Assembly (NCBI RefSeq): GCF_000426645.1
Contig: NZ_AUFT01000001.1
Location: 434,001-498,000, forward strand
Reading direction: 5' to 3'
Origin: Nakamurella lactea DSM 19367
GTDB lineage: Bacteria; Actinomycetota; Actinomycetes; Mycobacteriales; Nakamurellaceae
DNA: 64,000 nucleotides
Part shown: one piece after another, positions 60,493 to 64,000 of the stretch
How the letters are laid out: each line of letters starts with the position of its first letter
Numbering within the stretch: position 1 is the first letter of the stretch
Notes under the pieces: model-generated
Database searches by the model: none
Seen by the model: the letters and a program-made list of their open reading frames with translations, nothing else
Told to the model about the DNA's origin: nothing
Translations under genes and position numbers: made by a program

Positions 60493-62682
60493 GTGGCGGG
60501 AAGGGATCCGCGGACTCGACTCTTTCGGGTCGTGTTCACCCTCTATGCGTGCGGGCTGGCCTGCTGGCTGGCGCTCGGGCTCCTACCCACGCTCGCCACT
60601 GTCTGGCCGGTGTTCCGGACAACGCTGGAGTCGCTGGCCTCGGGCGGCTCGCCGGTCGCGGCAGCGGCCGGCCGGATCCTTCGTCCCGATCCGGACATGG
60701 CCGCCGTGCCGGCCTCGCAAGCGCTGCTGCAGTACGGATTCAGTCTGCTCAACGGCGGGCTCGGAGTGCTGCTGGCCATTCGCCGACCCGACGCCACCGT
60801 ACCCAGATTGCTCGCCTTCGCCCTGGTCGGCACGGCCGCGACGTTCAACGAACCGAGCCACCGGGCCTTTCACATCACCGGCAGCCCCTGGTCGATCGCT
60901 CTGCTGCACTTCATCTTTCATATCGTGTCCGGGCTCTGCTACGTCTGGGCAGTACTGCTGTTCCCCGACGGTCGCCTGCCAGGGCGGTTCGGCTTGTCGG
61001 CCGCGGCACGGCGGGCAACCGCGCTCGGCGTCACGGTGGGCGTCGCCGTCATTTGCTGGCGGAGCAGTTTTCTGTCGCACCCGCAGTTCTTCGTGGTGTT
61101 CTTCGGCATCGGCGTCTCACTGATCGGAGTGGCTTCGGCCGTACTGCGCCTGCGAGACCCGGACACCGGCCCGGCGGACGCCGCGGCCGCCCGACTGATG
61201 TGCGCCGCTCTACTTCCCGCGCTGGCGCTGTCGCTGTTCTGGTCCGTGGCCGCAGTGGCCTCCCGGGTCGGTGAGACGTCGGCCGCGGCGGCGGACACGG
61301 CCCAGAATCTGTTCCCGGTGGTCTTCGCAATCGTTCCGTTGGTGTTGTCTGCCGCGGTCGTCAGGTACCGGCTGTGGGACATCGACCGGTTGCTCGGACG
61401 GGTGCTGGTCTACGGCACCCTCGCGGCGGCGATCAGCGCCGGGTACGTGCTGGCGGTGACGATCGGGGCACAGTTCGCCGGCGGCGGCCTCTGGTGGTCG
61501 GTGCTGGTGCTGTCGGCGACCGCGGTGGCGATGGAACCGTTGCGCCGGGCGGCCGGCAGCTGGGCCAACCGTGTGGTCTACGGACAACGGATCAGCCCGT
61601 CCGAGGCCATGTCCCAGCTGCTGACCGGGCTACAGCAGTTCTCGGCGGTCGGCGGCCTCGAACAGGTCGCTGAGGTGGCGGTGGCGGCCACCAGGGTCAG
61701 TTCCGCCGTGCTGTACGCCTCGGACGGCGGCCGGCTGGTCCCGGTATCGGCCGCGCCAGCCCCCGATGACCGTGCGAAGGTCCGGGTGCAGGCGTCGGTG
61801 CATGGATCGGCGGGCGCCGGCGAGCTGCCGACCGGCGCCGCGCTGACGAAGCTGCTCGACGCGGACGCCGCCGTCGAGATCCGCTACCGGGGCATGACTC
61901 TCGGTGCCCTTGCGGTGGAAGCCGCTGAGCCGTTGAGCACGACCGATCGCCGACTGCTGGCCGATCTCGCCGACCACGCCGGCTTATTGCTGCACAACTC
62001 GTTGTTGGTCCAGCGGTTGGCGGCGCACGTCGATGAGCTGGCCGCGTTGGCCCCGCGGTTGCGCGGCGCGCGACGTGCGCTGATCGCCGCGCACGATGCC
62101 GAACGCCAGCGGCTCGAGCGGAACCTGCACGACGGTGCCCAGCAGCACCTGGTGGCGGCGCTGATCGCCCTGCAGGCCCCCGATCCGGCCGCCACCCGCT
62201 CGCTGCTGACCGCTGCCCGGCGGGAGATCGCCGCGCTGTCCATCGGATCCCGGCCGTCGGCGCTCGCCGGCGGGCTGGCCGCGGCGGTGCGGCGGAACGC
62301 GGCGCTGATCGGGTCGTCCGGCGCCACCGTCCGGGTCGACGTCGACCTCGCCGGACTGGCCGGCGCCGACCCGGCGGCGTTGAGCGCAGCCGAGGACGCC
62401 TGCTACTTCTGCTGCACCGAGGCCCTGCAGAACGTGGCCAAGCACGCCGGACCATGCACGGTCACTGTCCGGCTGGACTGCGCCGACGGCGACCTCAGGT
62501 TCTCGGTCACCGATGACGGGCCGGGCATCGACCCGCGATCGGCGGGCACCGGCGGTGGACTCGCCGCACTGGCGCAGCGGGTCGGCCGAATCGGCGGCTG
62601 GATCGCCGTGGAATCGGCCGCTGCCCGCGGAACCCGGATCGTCGGCCAGCTACCGGTGCGAGGAACGGCGGGTTCGCGATGA
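60493..62682 (+). CDS. NarL-type sensor histidine kinase
   Basis: 729 residues from the GTG at 60493; a GTG at 60439 would add 18. About eight or nine membrane helices fill the first half, followed by a GAF-like sensor (SAVGGLEQVAEVAVAATRVSSAVLYAS). The HisKA_3 helix reads DAERQRLERNLHDGAQQHLVAALIAL with the phospho-acceptor His at residue ~546. The ATPase has N box EALQNVAKHA, D box DDGPGID and GTGGGLAAL. It should phosphorylate a LuxR-type response regulator. The stop overlaps the next gene by ATGA, so the two products are probably made in equal amounts. Confidence 0.88.
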   Translation: MAGRDPRTRLFRVVFTLYACGLACWLALGLLPTLATVWPVFRTTLESLASGGSPVAAAAGRILRPDPDMAAVPASQALLQYGFSLLNGGLGVLLAIRRPDATVPRLLAFALVGTAATFNEPSHRAFHITGSPWSIALLHFIFHIVSGLCYVWAVLLFPDGRLPGRFGLSAAARRATALGVTVGVAVICWRSSFLSHPQFFVVFFGIGVSLIGVASAVLRLRDPDTGPADAAAARLMCAALLPALALSLFWSVAAVASRVGETSAAAADTAQNLFPVVFAIVPLVLSAAVVRYRLWDIDRLLGRVLVYGTLAAAISAGYVLAVTIGAQFAGGGLWWSVLVLSATAVAMEPLRRAAGSWANRVVYGQRISPSEAMSQLLTGLQQFSAVGGLEQVAEVAVAATRVSSAVLYASDGGRLVPVSAAPAPDDRAKVRVQASVHGSAGAGELPTGAALTKLLDADAAVEIRYRGMTLGALAVEAAEPLSTTDRRLLADLADHAGLLLHNSLLVQRLAAHVDELAALAPRLRGARRALIAAHDAERQRLERNLHDGAQQHLVAALIALQAPDPAATRSLLTAARREIAALSIGSRPSALAGGLAAAVRRNAALIGSSGATVRVDVDLAGLAGADPAALSAAEDACYFCCTEALQNVAKHAGPCTVTVRLDCADGDLRFSVTDDGPGIDPRSAGTGGGLAALAQRVGRIGGWIAVESAAARGTRIVGQLPVRGTAGSR

Positions 62683-63998
62683 TGCCCCGGTCTGCGCCGG
62701 AACCGGCTGCCGTTCAACGGGTCCTGGTGGTGATGGCGCTCCGATTCTCGATCGCGGCGCTGGTGTATGCCGTGGGTGCGCTGGTACTGGCGTCCAGCAC
62801 TTCGCTTCCGATCGTCCGGATGCCGCTGTGGGTCGCGTTGTCTGCCACGGTGGCGACTGCCTGGGTGCTCTGGGCGTTGCGGGGTCCGGTGGACCGGCTG
62901 GCGGACCGGGTCGTCTACCGCGGTCGTGCATCGGGCTATGCCCAGGCCCGCGACCTGCTGGACCGGCTGGCCGACGCCATGCCCGTCGACGACGTGCTTC
63001 CGCAGCTGGCCGCAACGGTCGGCCGGGTCGCGCACAGCTCCCGGACGGAGGTCCGGCTCTGGCTCGGGCCGGACGAGCAGTGGCGCGAGGTGTGGCCGCA
63101 ACTGCCGGCGTCGCGCGGCGATTCGTTGACCATCGGGGTCCGTCACCTCGGCGATCAGGTCGGCGAGATCGAGGTGGAACGAGTGGACGGCGGGCCGAGC
63201 GCCGGCGACCGCCGGCAACTGAATCGGCTGGCCGCACCAGCGGGCACCGCGTTGGCGACGGTCCGGCTGACCTACGCGCTCCGCCGGCGCCGGGCCGAGC
63301 TGGAGCAGGTCACCGCCGAGATCGATGCCTCGACCCGGCGGCTGCTGGGCGCCCAGCGCGAGGAGCAGCGCCGATTCCGCCGGGAGATCACCTCCAGGGT
63401 GCTGCCCCACCTGGACGCGGCCGTGGCACACGTTCCGGAGGCCGCACTCGCGGCGGCGGCGGCCGGCGAGGCGCTCGACGAGGTGCGGCAGATCTCGCGT
63501 GGGCTGTTTCCGCCCCGACTGGCCGAGGCGGGGCTGACGGTCGCGCTGACCGGCTGGGCCGACGATGCCAGTTGGCCGGTACGAATGACGGTCGACCCCG
63601 CCGCTGGCGGTTCGGCGGAACTGCAGGCGTGCCTGTATTTCTGCGTCGTCAGCCTGCTGAACATTCTCGGCACGGCCGGCGGTCGCGGGATGTCGGCGAG
63701 CGTGCGGGCCGAGGGAACGATGTCGATCGTGACGGTCGTCGCGGCGATGAGCCCGGCGCCGGAGCAGGCCGAGGTCGTCGCCTGGACCGGGCTGGTCGTT
63801 GATCGGATGGCAGCCTTCGACGGCAGCCTGCAGACCACCGTCGACCACGCGTCGGTGACGGTCAGCGTCCGGGTCCAGCACGCCGATCCCGGCGATCACC
63901 CCGCCGCTGAGCCGCCCCGGACCACCCCACCCGTCATCCCCGAACCGCGCGGCACCGCCGTTGGCCTTGACGATCCGGCACCTACGGTGCAGCGGTGA
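62679..63998 (+). CDS. Degenerate histidine kinase-like protein (no phospho-acceptor His)
   Basis: 439 residues, translationally coupled to the preceding kinase. Two N-terminal membrane helices (LRFSIAALVYAVGALVLAS; PLWVALSATVATAWVLWAL) are followed by a GAF-like region aligned with its partner. The dimerisation helix reads LLGAQREEQRRFRREITSRV, where the phospho-acceptor His aligns with Thr. The D box and the glycine-rich ATP lid are missing; only LLNILG recalls the N box. It therefore cannot autophosphorylate and may form heterodimers with, or gate, the active kinase. GTGAGC at 63995-64000 may open the next gene. Confidence 0.7.
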   Translation: MMPRSAPEPAAVQRVLVVMALRFSIAALVYAVGALVLASSTSLPIVRMPLWVALSATVATAWVLWALRGPVDRLADRVVYRGRASGYAQARDLLDRLADAMPVDDVLPQLAATVGRVAHSSRTEVRLWLGPDEQWREVWPQLPASRGDSLTIGVRHLGDQVGEIEVERVDGGPSAGDRRQLNRLAAPAGTALATVRLTYALRRRRAELEQVTAEIDASTRRLLGAQREEQRRFRREITSRVLPHLDAAVAHVPEAALAAAAAGEALDEVRQISRGLFPPRLAEAGLTVALTGWADDASWPVRMTVDPAAGGSAELQACLYFCVVSLLNILGTAGGRGMSASVRAEGTMSIVTVVAAMSPAPEQAEVVAWTGLVVDRMAAFDGSLQTTVDHASVTVSVRVQHADPGDHPAAEPPRTTPPVIPEPRGTAVGLDDPAPTVQR

Positions 63999-64000
63999 GC

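Overview
The window is high-GC DNA from an actinobacterium. The evidence is the codon usage, frequent GTG starts, a tmRNA with an actinobacterial-type tag (ADNSQREFALAA, TGA stop), an FtsEX/SmpB block, a DipZ protein, an AfsR/SARP regulator, a LAQTG-type sortase substrate and promoters placed for leaderless mRNAs. A Nakamurella/Frankineae-like origin is my guess only; nothing here fixes the genus. Gene density is normal, no insertion sequence, prophage or CRISPR array was seen, and no stretch above 300 bases lacks a gene.

Layout. 1-7018: the 3' end of a DUF4157 (eCIS-core-like) gene with a frameshift, a CYTH-domain protein, an alpha/beta hydrolase, an unknown protein with a leaderless promoter, a secreted GH32-like beta-propeller glycosidase and a small membrane protein. 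7049-7311: tRNA-Ala(GGC) and its terminator, with an 85-bp duplicate of the terminator and the tRNA 3' tip. 7415-14608: envelope and redox genes (DsbA-like/MauE pair, double FKBP lipoprotein, MgtE_N/CBS protein with DUF1003 protein, ATP-grasp enzyme, FrnE-type DsbA). 14679-22815: crotonase, TetR with divergent MGT-type glycosyltransferase, DipZ, zinc alcohol dehydrogenase, a broken VapC toxin and a P1B-type ATPase. 22890-27093 (minus): ssrA, a lipoprotein, smpB, ftsX, ftsE.

27137-34154 (minus): a tightly overlapping cell-envelope glycan operon (GtrA, two GT2 enzymes, SDR epimerase, GT-C-like membrane protein, methyltransferase, histidinol phosphatase). 34327-43802: an orphan CpaF/TadA ATPase, a large SARP-STAND regulator, small membrane proteins, an MFS pump with divergent winged-helix regulator, and a TetR. 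43997-49633: a 1000-residue repeat adhesin with a LAQTG sorting signal, facing a Cro/C1-STAND-TPR regulator. 49732-60189 (minus): a complete glycan-use operon with LacI, GH39, solute-binding lipoprotein, two permeases, two ATPases and a secreted DUF3131/GH144-like enzyme, preceded by two LacI-type operators. 60493-64000: a NarL-type histidine kinase coupled to a degenerate partner that has lost its phospho-acceptor histidine; a response regulator may start at the window edge.

How the genes work together. The sugar operon is self-contained: external hydrolysis, Opp-type uptake, internal GH39 cleavage and LacI control. The GtrA/GT2/GT-C operon has what is needed to make, transfer and modify polyprenyl-phosphate-linked sugars for the envelope. 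DsbA/MauE, FrnE and DipZ form a notable concentration of thiol-redox genes. Strongest leads for follow-up are the kinase/pseudokinase pair, the glycan-use operon with its 24-codon coupling ORF, the LAQTG repeat adhesin and the GtrA/GT glycan operon.
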